In this document: positions 39,061-51,133 of the stretch, in pieces
Layout of the letters: the number at the start of each line of letters is the position of its first letter
Position numbering within the stretch: the first letter of the stretch is position 1
Source of the DNA: Mansonella perstans
Lineage: Eukaryota; Nematoda; Chromadorea; Rhabditida; Onchocercidae
DNA: 64,000 nucleotides
Assembly: GCA_037074765.1 (NCBI GenBank)
Contig: JBAMDO010000575.1
Coordinates: 1 to 64,000, forward strand
Reading direction: 5' to 3'
Program-made: the position numbers and the translations under genes
The notes under the pieces: model-generated
Databases searched by the model: none
The model's input: the letters and a program-made list of their open reading frames with translations, nothing else
What the model was told of the DNA's origin: nothing

Positions 39061-42000
39061 TCACATCAAATCTGTATCCATAATCTCCGTTCCGCTGATA
39101 CTGTAGTAGTAGAACCAGTAGATTATATTGAATATTAGGAAAATCTGAAACTGGTATTGTATGAAGTCTATTAAATTGATAATTTTAACATGCACTATAT
39201 TCTTCTACAAGTTCCGAATTATTATTGTCTCAGACTTTTATGATAATTATGAATTTTTACCAGAGGAAAAATAAGTCGCGAATATTTATCGATTTTGTTG
39301 GGCCGTATTGCGCAGAACAATATCATATATTCCTTTTCTGGAGTTTCCTCTACAGGTGTTGCAGGTGCCGATGATGATGATGGAGGTATCGAACATAAGC
39401 ATTCATTCTGAACTATCTTTTAATTATACATTTTTTAAAAGTTGTAATATAACAATCTAATAATAATAATAATTAGCCTGATTAGTATGGATTAAAATTA
39501 TTACAGACTATGCTTGATGAATTTCAAATATAATATATACTAATTCAGTATCTACAATTCTTTAATCTACAGTTGGCTCCAGTATTTCATCATTGTAAAG
39601 ATCAGAATTATAGCTATCGTATGTTAAGCTAATTAATAATTTATGACATTGAATATGAAATGTTATCGTACATCAGTAAATTTTAAATTGAAATCACTTC
39701 AAGATATTTAGATATGGAGACCAACTTTTTTTAAAATTTTCATTTCACCGCTGCTGTATGGAACTGGATTTTTATCACGGGATGAATAAAATGATTGGTG
39801 AAGCGGAATTATGGCATCCTCTGTTGTTGATGGTCTAGTATAGAAGCAGGTTGGCACTGTTCTGGTGGACACTGGTGATTTCCTTAAGAATAATGCAAAT
39901 TAACAAAGTTAATTTCGTTAGTAAGATTAGTTGAATCATTTTTGGACATGATTAGTTCGAAGTCAAAAAAAAGACATGAAAGTATCACTTCATTGTATCT
40001 TTCACTTCTACAGGTTTCAAAGAATAACATCAAATCGATTAATTAAAAAAAAATTTGCCTATACAAATTCTTTCGCTTCCTTTCGATCAATTTTATCCTT
40101 TTACTGATATATCCAACAGCGGCAAATTCAAGTAACGAGCTGAATACCATAAAAAATGATACACCTGAAAGTTTGGACATTATCCACTTATCACGATTGT
40201 AACTTAGCGAACAGAATGGATGATCTGTTTCTAATGCACAAGAAATTTTCATGTAGTATGACTAACCGAGAAATATGTCTATGCTTTTAGCGTATGAAAC
40301 TTTCGGCAATGAGGCCTGTAATTTCATTAATTAAAAATTGCTCGAGGAACAAAATTAATTGACCAGTGATTTCATTGTTTTTCCAATCAATTTTAGTATT
40401 GAGTTGAACGATTTTTCAGCAAAAAACATTCTGGAAGTGTAATATTAAAAAATTTGCACTTTATAGTTTGAAACCAAAATTGATGTTCGGAATTTTATAA
40501 ACTTAAGCACGAATTTCTTCTCGATAATTAAAATTTAATCGAAAAAGTTATGTAAGAGGTAGCAATCTAACATTTGTAGTTGTCACAAGTGTAGTCATAG
40601 TAAGTATGGTGAGTATACTAAGCGCCACCCGTGCTGGAGTTGCATCACGGTTGAGCCAGAAAGATACCCACGAGATAATAACTATTAAAGTTGAGGGTAG
40701 ATAGATTTGAATAATATAGAATCCTATGTTTCGCTTGAACAGGAATGCGCAGATTAGACGTGAGTAGTTGCCTGAAATATTAGCAGTTGAAAACTCCAAC
40801 AACAAATAAAATGAAAGAACTCAGATGAGAAGTTATAAGAATTTAAATTATTTGAAAATATTATTTAGGCGAAATATAGAATCACATATTTGACCTTGAA
40901 AATTCTCATTAATTTTTACAATTCAGAATTCAATGGGGAACATTTCATACTTACCGGAAATTAAGACAACATTTCTTGATGCGACTTGTGTATCGAGGAG
41001 TACAAATTGAGGCAATTCAAATTCTGATTTCGATATTGAATTTTTTGAATCATTGAAGAAGTAAATGATGTCTAATACGCTGTATCCATCTGAAATTTTT
41101 TAGTTAAATGCTGAACAGCATAATCTATCACTAACTACATTTAAAAAATATTGAATCATTTACTAAGGTCAAAAGTTTTCGTCACAATTTGAATTCTTAA
41201 AGAAATGAATATCGCTAAACTTAAAGCTTCTTGATACTTTTAATATAGTGAAAGTTCAACTAACAACTTTCAATTTCAAGTTTGCATTTCTGAGAATCCA
41301 TCGGGAATAACTGAAGTTTCATGTTACATATGGCTGTAACAGTTAATCTGCAAATATGTGATTTGAGATTTTTATTAGATTTTATTGAATTTGATTAATT
41401 CTGTTAAATTCTATAAAATTATGCTTTAAAAATATTTAAAAAAAAATTAAAATCCATATGATTTCATGCTCTAGAAAATATCTCAAAAATGATTGGAGGA
41501 ATGGAAATAAATGATTGCTTGTGTATTAGTGTTTTTAATTACACATCCCTAACGTTGATTGATTTTATTAATCCCTCTTCCTTTTTCAAATTTAATGTTG
41601 AAGTTGGATATTCCGGGAGCAGTTTTGAAATAAAGGAAACCTTTGACTGATGAGGACATTGCCATTTGGGTAGATGCGCAAGAATGAATTATGCGTTGTA
41701 GTTGAGTGAAAATATGATTGCTTCTCATTCGGGAAAAATGTATCTGGCTTCCATAATTTCTGCAGATAATCTACGCCAACCTAAATTATAATTTATTCCG
41801 TTAAACGGTGCATTTCATTATTGATGTCATTATCAGTTTCAAATTTAAATTTCTTAATTTCATTTCGATCATAGTATTGTCCTTTAATCTAGGAAATGCT
41901 ATTCATCTCATTGTTTCAACAAATAAAATATACTGTGGATTTAACTAATTGATTATTTTTTCATCTTTATTAAAGTGGCATTGTTGAAATTATTTTGAAG

Positions 42001-43443
42001 CATTCTCATTGAAACGTTTCATGATATTCAGAACAGATATAATTGATTTTCTGCCTCAGAATAAAGTAGCAAATATATCTCTGAAGATCAAATCTCAAGT
42101 GAAGATTTACCAGGATACGAAAGGCCATTGGTGTTGTACCTTATGTATGCTTCCAACATTGCCTCAGTCTGACATGTATTAGTCTTGCAGTGAAATTCGA
42201 GAGTACTTTATCAATTTCTATTCTTTATTGAAAAAACATTTCATTCATGATATTATTTTAAAATCTATTCAAGAAATGAATTTTGATAAACTGGTCTTTT
42301 TAATTAATACTGATTCAACTTATCAAAATTACGGCGACAGTTTTACAACAGAAATTAACCGTTAATGAATCGATGTTAGTTTCAAAGATACCATACAGAT
42401 AATGACTGAATGCAAGGCGTGGATCATTCCAAGCTTGTCTTAAGTACAAATCGATCGTGAAATCCTGAATTCAAGAATTGATTACTTTACTTGCAAACAT
42501 TGACAAGAGCTAAAAAAATGTCAAGAAAAAAGAATCAAACTACAGATATCGATTAGATTGTAAGAAATGAAGTCAATGTATAATATTACTCTTATTATTA
42601 TCATATTTAACATAAACAGTAATACACACCATATTAATTTCTGATACAGCGCTGACACTTGACACATGTATCGTAATACCAACATTTACTGGTTCTTCAC
42701 CGTAGTTTGGCCTCAGGCGTTTATCATAAGTATTATTATCAATAAGGATATCTAATATTTCTGAGATTTTTTTGGTAAGTGAATCATAGTCACTAAAAAA
42801 TAGCATTGATATTTATCAGATCCATCATATTTGATAAATTACTTATGTGATTGTTCCAAGACTCAACAGTTGTTGCGCTACCAGTCCATTTCCCGATAAG
42901 CTTGTTCATCTATCTCGACCACTTATTTATGTACATATGTGTCTCCCTGTCTGTGTGTTTGTGTCATAAAGTAATCCCATAAATCAAGTACGAATTCGGT
43001 CCCAAGGCATATATGGAAAAAGACGAATTATTTTATTTGAAATGAAAAATGAATACTGTGTAAGTTGGTGATCGAGGAATGCAAAAAGGAAATGCTAAAA
43101 TTAAACTCTAAAATTAAGGAATAAAATAAAGAAGTACTTAATTAAATATAATTAATGAAGACGAATTTGTAATGAATACATATAATAAAACAAATACATG
43201 AATAGATCTTTTCTTTTCTTTTCGATTTCAAATTTCTTTTTCTTTTTAATTATCTTATTTTTTTTTTAAAGAAGGTAACGAGTGGTGCTGAAATAAAATA
43301 TTGAAGTTAAATAAATTGAAACACCATATTGAGATATTTAAAAATAAATAATGGTGATGAAAATAAACAAACTCCTCGAGGGGTTGAAATGCTTTCATCG
43401 TGTAAAACAAAGCAGGCAATAATATTATTATGATAAATTCCAT
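39061..43443 (-). CDS. GABA-A-type ligand-gated chloride channel subunit, UNC-49 paralogue
   Basis: Twelve exons join in phase: 43373-43443 (signal peptide [16 protein letters not shown]), 42630-42792, 42360-42464, 41641-41780, 41265-41347, 40955-41089, 40572-40771, 40267-40315, 40059-40164, 39726-39882, 39261-39407, 39061-39144; about 479 residues. It has [37 protein letters not shown], and a 13-residue Cys-loop ([15 protein letters not shown]). M1 is in [20 protein letters not shown]2 is [18 protein letters not shown] with the anion-channel Pro-Ala-Arg. M3 follows in the exons at 40267 and 40059, and M4 is [13 protein letters not shown]. Exon lengths 105, 140, 83 and 200 are identical to those of unc-49. 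It best fits the nematode GAB-1/LGC-37/LGC-38 group; which member is not decided. The exon at 40059 ends with a GC rather than GT donor. Confidence 0.88.
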
Positions 43444-46073
43444 TGAGTCGTCCGGGACTTTTCTAGAAGAAAATTACCTCCATTTTTGAAATTCATTAGC
43501 AATTTTTTAAACCATTTTTCTCTAATGTTCTGCAAACAAGTTTGTTATGCTCAAATATTTGTTTTATGTTTTCATTGCTTTTGAAATATATGGGAAAATG
43601 CTTCTCTATAAAAACTATAAATTCCAGGAAATTTTGTAATATTTTAAAAAATAAGGAAAATATCCAAGAAATTTACCTTGGAACAAAAATGAAATTGCCA
43701 ATGTCGAAGCTCTATTCAGATTTGCAGGCCTGAATCGATGAAACTCTCAAAGCATTGGTTTTATGCGAATTGGAAAGCGAAATGAGGCAAAAAGCACTTT
43801 TATAAGCAAAAATTTAATTTAATTTGATATAATTAAGTTTGAATAAATAACTTAGCCAAAGTTATTCAGTTAGGAAATCGGGTAAAACCTTCTTCACGAT
43901 CAATAACTGCGCAAATCCTAATGCTAATACTTCACTTTCAAATTTAATTCGTTAATTTGTTTATTGAAATAAACTCCATTTCCCACCTCACTCCTTCTGC
44001 CTGCTTCTCCCTCTCTAAATTAATTGCTCTTTTGTAAAAGTTCTGATCGAAATGGATTAAATTTATTGATTAAAAAATAAATAATGGCAATACAAGATGA
44101 GATGATTCCTTTTAGTTTCAGTTCAATTTCAATTCATTTTTATCAAATTAAGCTGAAATCGAATCATCTGTTGAAAATACCAGCATGGCAATACAATATA
44201 AGATTCATTTCAAATATGCCTTGCACAATGAATAGATGACAAATTAATTTAATAGTCAATTTCCTATTAAGAAATAAGACCACTTTTTAACCTCCTTAGG
44301 TTTTTTTTTTTTTTTTTTTTATTAAATTAGTAGTAAAATTTCACATTTGTTAGAATATGTCTTTTGTATTGCAAATTTACACCATATTATTTGCTTTACA
44401 AAGAAGAGGAAAACATCGTCTTTCCCGAATATATGCAATATTAATCAACGACTAATGAGCCACTGCAGTTTTACTCATGAAGGGATGCTTTTTCTTGCTA
44501 ATTAATTATGCCGTACGACGAACTGCCAATTATAAAAGCAATGCAAAGAACTTATCAATAATCTAAAACAAAGAATGCTTGCACGGACTTTTGAAAATAA
44601 ACCAAGTTATGGTAAAAATGATTGAAACTTTGTTCAAGACAGATTTTAAACATAACCTATCAAAGATTTCCAGTGGCACACTGAGATTGCAAATAATGTC
44701 TTTGAAATTGACAAAAATTTAGTAAAAAAATTAACCGAAAAAAATGATGATAAATGAATAATAATTCCTAAATCATGAGAATGGAGAGGATTCGATTCTG
44801 CCACCATTAACGATACTCGAAAATTGAAAAGCAAGCAGTACTCTCTCGTCGAAGTACTTTGCCAATACATCTTTCAGGCTCCTGTCCCATTCTCTTCTTT
44901 CGCTTTTTCTGAAAGGAATCTCTCATCAGAGAGATTTAGCAATCCGTAATAAGACAAGGAAAAGTTCCATAAATATCGTTATTGGTAATGCTTATCACAT
45001 CAGTGAAACATTTACAACATTTCCTTTCCCTCTCTCTTTTTTTCTTTCCTTTTCCTTGAATCCTTTACAATTTTTACATTAAATCTCAAATTGCTAAATT
45101 TATTGATTTTTCCTGAAAATTTCAAATTTTACATATATCTCTGAAATCTACTATTACTTCAAAGTCTTTGCTAGCGTCATATTTAAACAAGATTTATAAA
45201 ATTTAACTCTTAAAATGGCATAAACATTATTTAATTAATTTGAAAAATAAATATCGCTATAAGAAATAGGAACATATGCAGTAATTATACAGTAATTTAA
45301 AATAAAAATATAGTAATTTTCAAATAAATAGAAGAAGCAATACCTTAACTGTAATGAAGTTATAATAACTTCAGTGGATTCCACCTAGCGTTATTCACAA
45401 AAATTCTTCATTAATTTTTTTTTTTCTTTTTTTACCAAGAAAACCCAAAAGGAACTTTGCATTGAAATTTCTTCAATGATTATATATAATTTAATTTAAG
45501 TATATTTGTGCCAGCAGCAGTAGGAATAGCAAAATGCTTTTAAGATGTATGATCATTCTTCTGGATATTGTAAATTATTCATTAGCATTGTTATACTATC
45601 CCTACAGTAAAGTATTGGATATTACCAGATAATTACAGTACCATTTTTTTAAACTTTTTTCCCAAACATGCTAGTTTTCACTTTAAAAGAAACATGAATC
45701 CATATATCAATGTCAAACTCATTTTCGCTATTCAATTCTCCCAGGGGGACGTATTTGTTGCATACCAACTCTTAAGAAAATTTTGAAATTATGATGGCAT
45801 TGTATTCGTTGATGGGAAATAAAATAGTTTGGTGCTAATTAGATGGGTAATTACGAGAGCAGAGATGTTGAAGAATCGATAAAGACTGATAAGATTTGTG
45901 AAGTAGCATAAGATGTGACCCTTCTGAGACAATTAATAGGTCAGGAAAGTTTTCTGTGGTGTTATTGTAATGGAGAGAGTTAACAGGATTCTGAGATGTT
46001 CATAGTTCATTCTTTTTTCTTCCATTTTTGTGAATTTGAATGCTTACTTCAATTTATTTCAGATAATTTTTTT
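43444..46073. other. intergenic between divergent genes
   Basis: Separates the receptor gene (-) from NDUFAF7 (+), so both promoters should lie here. It includes a T homopolymer near 44305-44322. No gene-like frame with splice support was seen. Confidence 0.5.
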
Positions 46074-48553
46074 ATGAAGAATCTATCGATTTGTAAAACG
46101 CTATTTAACAGACAAAAATATTGCATAGAACGTGCAGATGTTTCGAAACGACTATTTACTGAAAATCACGAGACAGAACTATTAGGGAAGCAGTATTCCA
46201 ATCATCTATTGCATTTTATTAAGGTATATTAAATTCCAACATTTTATATGCTTACTTGTTATAAAACATATTATATCGAAGTTTCTCATAGAATCTATTT
46301 GGTATAATTCAGAGAGAAATTCATCTTTTTATCAGATATCACGTATGATATAGTAATTAGTAACTCTGAAAAAAGTTTATTGTCCTTTTCCTTTGGTATA
46401 TCAGCAGTAATAAGAGCAAATTCTTACAAATTATTCTCAAGTTGTTTGGATTTCTTATGAGCCTTAGTTACCGTTAAGTTGCATGTACGGTTTAAGTTTC
46501 TCAGTTTATTTGCAGCAGAAAATTAACTTAAATGGACCAATGAGTGTTGCTGATTATATGCGTCTAATAGCTTCATCACCTGTTGGCTATTATTCGCGTC
46601 AGGGTAGTAAAATATTTGGTGAAAAGGGTGATTTCATCACGGCTCCCGAAATATCGCAAATTTTCGGTGAGCTTATCGGTATATGGTGCTACTACGAACT
46701 GAATAACACCGGTACTCTTCCTTCTATTTTAAGAAATAATTATAAAATAATATTTGAACTTTAATAGTATTTATAACGAAGATTGTGCATGAGATTATGA
46801 TTTACTTTTCGATTTGAAACATGGCGGTTTTACTTTGCCGGATCCATTTATTTTTCTTATCAAAATGAAAATCTTCATTTTGAAGAATTACAGCTACTCT
46901 ATTTAATATTATTTCAGGTAAGTGCTTTCAGGACATAGTGAGGAATGGCAATTAGTGGAAAATGGCCCTGGTACGGGACAGTTGATGTATGATATCGCAA
47001 GAACTCTGAGAATACTCAAAGTATGCTTTTTCTTCTTTTCATTTTTTTATTTTAACTTTTTCACTTTCTAATTGTTTGCCAATATTCGTTGATGGCATGT
47101 TTGTTTTAGGTGACGAAGGGATCTATTCATCTTGTGGAAACGTCCGATGCTTTGCTAAGTCAGCAAGAATCTCTGCTTTGTGAACATCCATCGCAGTTTG
47201 TTGACGGAAAATCGTATGTTCGATGTAATGTGACGAAAGATGGTTTTCCTATATACTGGTATCGCAATATTGGTGATATTCCTGCTGAAGTAAATTCTTA
47301 TCACTTATTATTTATGCGAATTTACATAAAATTCTCATTGATAAATTGATTGAAAAGTTGGTTCATAAAAAATAAATAAAGTTTTACAGTTTTCTGTCTT
47401 CATAAGTAACGAATTTTTGGATGCTTTACCAGTAAATCAATTTAAAAGGGATAACGAGGGCAAGTGGCATGAAGTGTATGTGAATTTGGATAAAGATGAC
47501 AAGCTATGTTTTATGCTGTCGAGATCTGAAAATCTGCATACTTTGTAAGTATTCATTGCATTTAATTTCATTCGAAATTGTTCTGCATTTATGTCGAGAA
47601 TTTGCAAGTTCTGCACACAACTTTCTGTTCGAAATCTTGAGAAAAATCTTTAATTTTTGTATTTTTTATGAACTATAGTGAATATATTGCAGTGGTTTAT
47701 TACCGAAAAAAATTCGTGAGGATTTATCAATTAAAGAATGGGAAATTAGCATTGACGCTGGTACTTACATTAATCAGGTAGATTAATATCGGTAATTGCT
47801 ACAGAATTTTTTATCGCTAAAACTATTTTCTAGTATTGCTGATGCTGAAGATTTTTGATATTATGCTCACTACTTCAGGTCGCTGATAGTATTACGAAAT
47901 TCGGTGGTATTGCTTTGATAATAGATTATGGGCATAATGGTACAAGAAAAAATTTATCTTTGCGAGCCTACAAAAATCATCAATTTGTACATCCTCTGGA
48001 AAATCCTGGAGAACATGATGTAACTGCTGATGTCAATTTTGGATATTTGAAGAGTCTCGTCAATGACCGGACACTAGTTTTTGGACCGATTGAACAACGG
48101 TGCTTTACTTTCTTTTATTTTCAAAATTTTATAAAAAATTTTTGATTTATCAGTGATGTTTTCGATTGCTACATAAAAAATGATTTTATCAGAACGTTTA
48201 GTTTTATTTTTCTTTTCTTTTTACTTTGTACTTGCAACAGCAGACAGAACATTTGATAAGTTTTCTTACAGTGAAAGCACAACTTTCTTACAAAAATCAT
48301 CACAGTCAGTAATGTTTATCAATAATTTTAGAGAATTTCTTGCTCAAATGGGAATTGGTTTAAGGCTACAAAAACTGTTGGCATGTTGTAAAACGGAGGA
48401 AGAAAAAAAAATTTGCTCAAATCATGTGAAATATTGCTGAGTGAAAAAGGTATGGGTGAGAGATTCAAAGTAATGAGCATATTTCCAAAAACATTAGAAA
48501 ATATTTTAAGGCAACGTAAAGGACCGGCCGGTTTTGCAGATGTATATGTTTAG
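46074..48553 (+). CDS. ndufaf7: NDUFAF7-type protein arginine methyltransferase, complex I assembly factor (frame broken at an A-run)
   Basis: Eight exons: 46074-46223, 46516-46711, 46932-47020, 47110-47289, 47390-47544, 47693-47777, 47879-48099, 48332-48553. The N-terminus MKNLSICKTLFNRQKYC is basic and Ser/Leu-rich, as for mitochondrial import. Family motifs follow in order: NGPMSVADYM, GEKGDFITAPEISQIFGELI, the SAM-binding turn ENGPGTGQL, NEFLDALPVNQF, and IDYGHNG, then FLAQMGIGLRLQKLL. The family dimethylates an arginine of complex I subunit NDUFS2 in the matrix. In the last exon nine A's (48403-48411) put the frame out: the direct frame stops at 48438-48440, while the next frame continues with the conserved end KGMGERFKVMSIFPKTL and stops at 48551-48553. 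One extra A, or two fewer, restores agreement with the family. A sequencing or assembly error at the A-run is likeliest, a recent null allele less so. The full-frame length would be about 432 residues. Confidence 0.85.
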
Positions 48554-51133
48554 AGTGTTGTTCATAGTTTTCTGGTTTTTCTTAAATGTTATTTTTGAAC
48601 TTATTATATCTATTGACAGCAGTATTGCTCAAATATTATGGTTTTAAACTGTTGATAAATTTTGTTTGCCTTTCTTTATTATTATTGAAATCCATGGAAA
48701 TGTGCCAGATATTCGCAAGAAAATTGCAAAAAAAGCAGGGTATTTTTTTTGTTCTAAAGGAATAATTTTCTGAAATTTAATAGATTGTCGTAATATTAAA
48801 TTGTTTCCAAATTTGCGCATTTATCATATCAATATACTTATCTATGCATTGAATAACAACAGATAATGTTATCGAAGCTTTTATATTCGAACATTTTCAA
48901 CGATTTCATCATGAAAAATTGAATCTAGCAGAAATCTATTCTTAATTGTAGTTTGCTCACAATTATAATTTATTAGCATCTTTCTTGCTTGTCATAATGA
49001 GCGATTATTTAAAACGGTAAACTGTAAAATTACAAGCTTTTTCATAAACTTTTATGGATCGTTTCTGATCTCATAATTTTGATCTTTTCGTTTCTGTTTT
49101 TCATAGTGTTTAATTCATAAGATTTATGGTATATGCATACCAGTCAATTTAAATTCTTAATCAATTGATGAAAATATTTTTTATAGTTGGAAAATTTTTA
49201 GTTGAAAAAATGATGTGAAATAGTCTCTACAAATAACCAAGCGTTCAGCATTGAAAATGCTATGCGATAATGCAAAGAAAAGAGATCGCGAAATGAAATT
49301 ATTTATTCAGATGAAGCATAATTAAGAATGAATATTGAGCTAAAATTTAAGTTACTAAATTACTGCAACGAATTTTGACTTGGAAATTTTTTCCCCAAAT
49401 TCCCTAAATGGAATCAACAAAAGGATGGTGAAGTGATGCCTTTGCTCAATCTTAATTTCTGTGCTAATACAGAGAATTTTTTCTGTGAAAATTTGAAATA
49501 TCTTTTTCTAAGTTTTCTATGCTTTACCATGCCTACAACAATTTTTTATAAGCTAAGAAATAAGCAGTAATTGTCATTCAGTACTAGCGTACATGTAAAA
49601 AATGATTAACATAATGATAGAACCATTTTTTACCCATGAATATCAATTAAAATCGGAGTGGACAATTAGTTAACGAGGAATGGAAATCTGTATATTTTCT
49701 AATTGCGATAATCTAATTGTGATATGATAAGTAAAAAGCTCGTTCAGGTGTATATAATGATGGTAAAATACTTCACTTAAGTTTATATCATTTGGCTGAA
49801 AATTTCAAGAATGAAGAGAAAAATTGGAAAGTTATTCGTGTATGAGTTACTAATAATCAATCATTAACATCTATAATAGTTTCGAAAGAAATAATTTTAT
49901 TCTTAGCAGTTTTTCAAATTTCATTCATCTACAATGAAATGATTGATCTACCACTTTGATGATAGATGATTAATTTGCAGCGACTGATTTCAAATTGTTT
50001 GCATTATTTTAAATCATAATAGGAATAGTTATGAAAATTTTCGAATAATCTGTTTTCTATTTGCTCAGCTAATATGTGAATTTGGAATGAACAGTAAAAA
50101 CTGATGTGCTACCGTGGAGATAAGTTGATAAATATGAAATGTATAACAGAAAATAACAAAATTTTATTTTTTTGCGGAGTGTAAAACAATAGTTATAACA
50201 CGAAATGCTGTAGCTCATTATAGAAATCATCCGAAAAAAATGCTATCAAAATGTTTAAAGAAGCACTGTACAATATATATCCTACCAGTTTTGAAAATTT
50301 GTATTTCAATTACGAGCATTGTTGAACTAACAACAGATAGGACGAACGAACGGCGGTTAACATAAAAGTCTCTGTTGGGAACCTAGTGTCCGATGTATAG
50401 TTGCGCCACTGCAATAATATTCACAAAAAAAATTCTGATATTTCAATATAGAAAACTGTAATAATGGGTTTAAGCGTAAATTTATAAATCATATAACTCA
50501 AGCACCCTATTTCTCAATTACAGATAAGTATTGCAATAAATGAAATGAAAAACACTAGCAAATAAATGCTGCTTTATAACTCAAGAACAAAACTTTGAAG
50601 TGAATTTTAAAAAAGTAACAGTCATTTCAAATAAGTTCAACTAGTCTATTGGTCTAGATGTGTTCACTGCAATTTTGTGCAGTAATTAAGTAATAAATAA
50701 GGATAATCTAGAGAAAATTCCCATGAATGACCGTGATCAGATAATAAAATACAAATCAAAGACGGGGGTTGAAAGAACAATATATTATTGCTAGCTGCAT
50801 GACAAAACTAAAATTAATCATTTGAAAAAATTCTGAAAATAATGAATGACACCTTCGAGGTTAACCATATTAGAAGATCTGGATGGTTAATCTAAATTTT
50901 ATAAAGTATATTTAGGTCTTTCGTTTCCTAAACAATGATTAATAATTATTAAAGAAGAATCTGTGATACTGACCTCTGAATAAAAATAACTAAATAAGAG
51001 ATAAAAAACAAAAATACAAAAGGATCCACTTCAAACATGAATGCAGTCAATGACAAATAAACACTGAGATTCGATACTGACGCGCACACCTATTGCTTGA
51101 AAATAAAAATTCCTTGAGTTATTTCTAATGCTG
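48554..51133. other. intergenic between convergent genes
   Basis: AT-rich DNA between the 3' ends of NDUFAF7 (+) and the PLXDC-like gene (-). No supported exon, RNA gene or clear repeat was seen. Confidence 0.5.
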
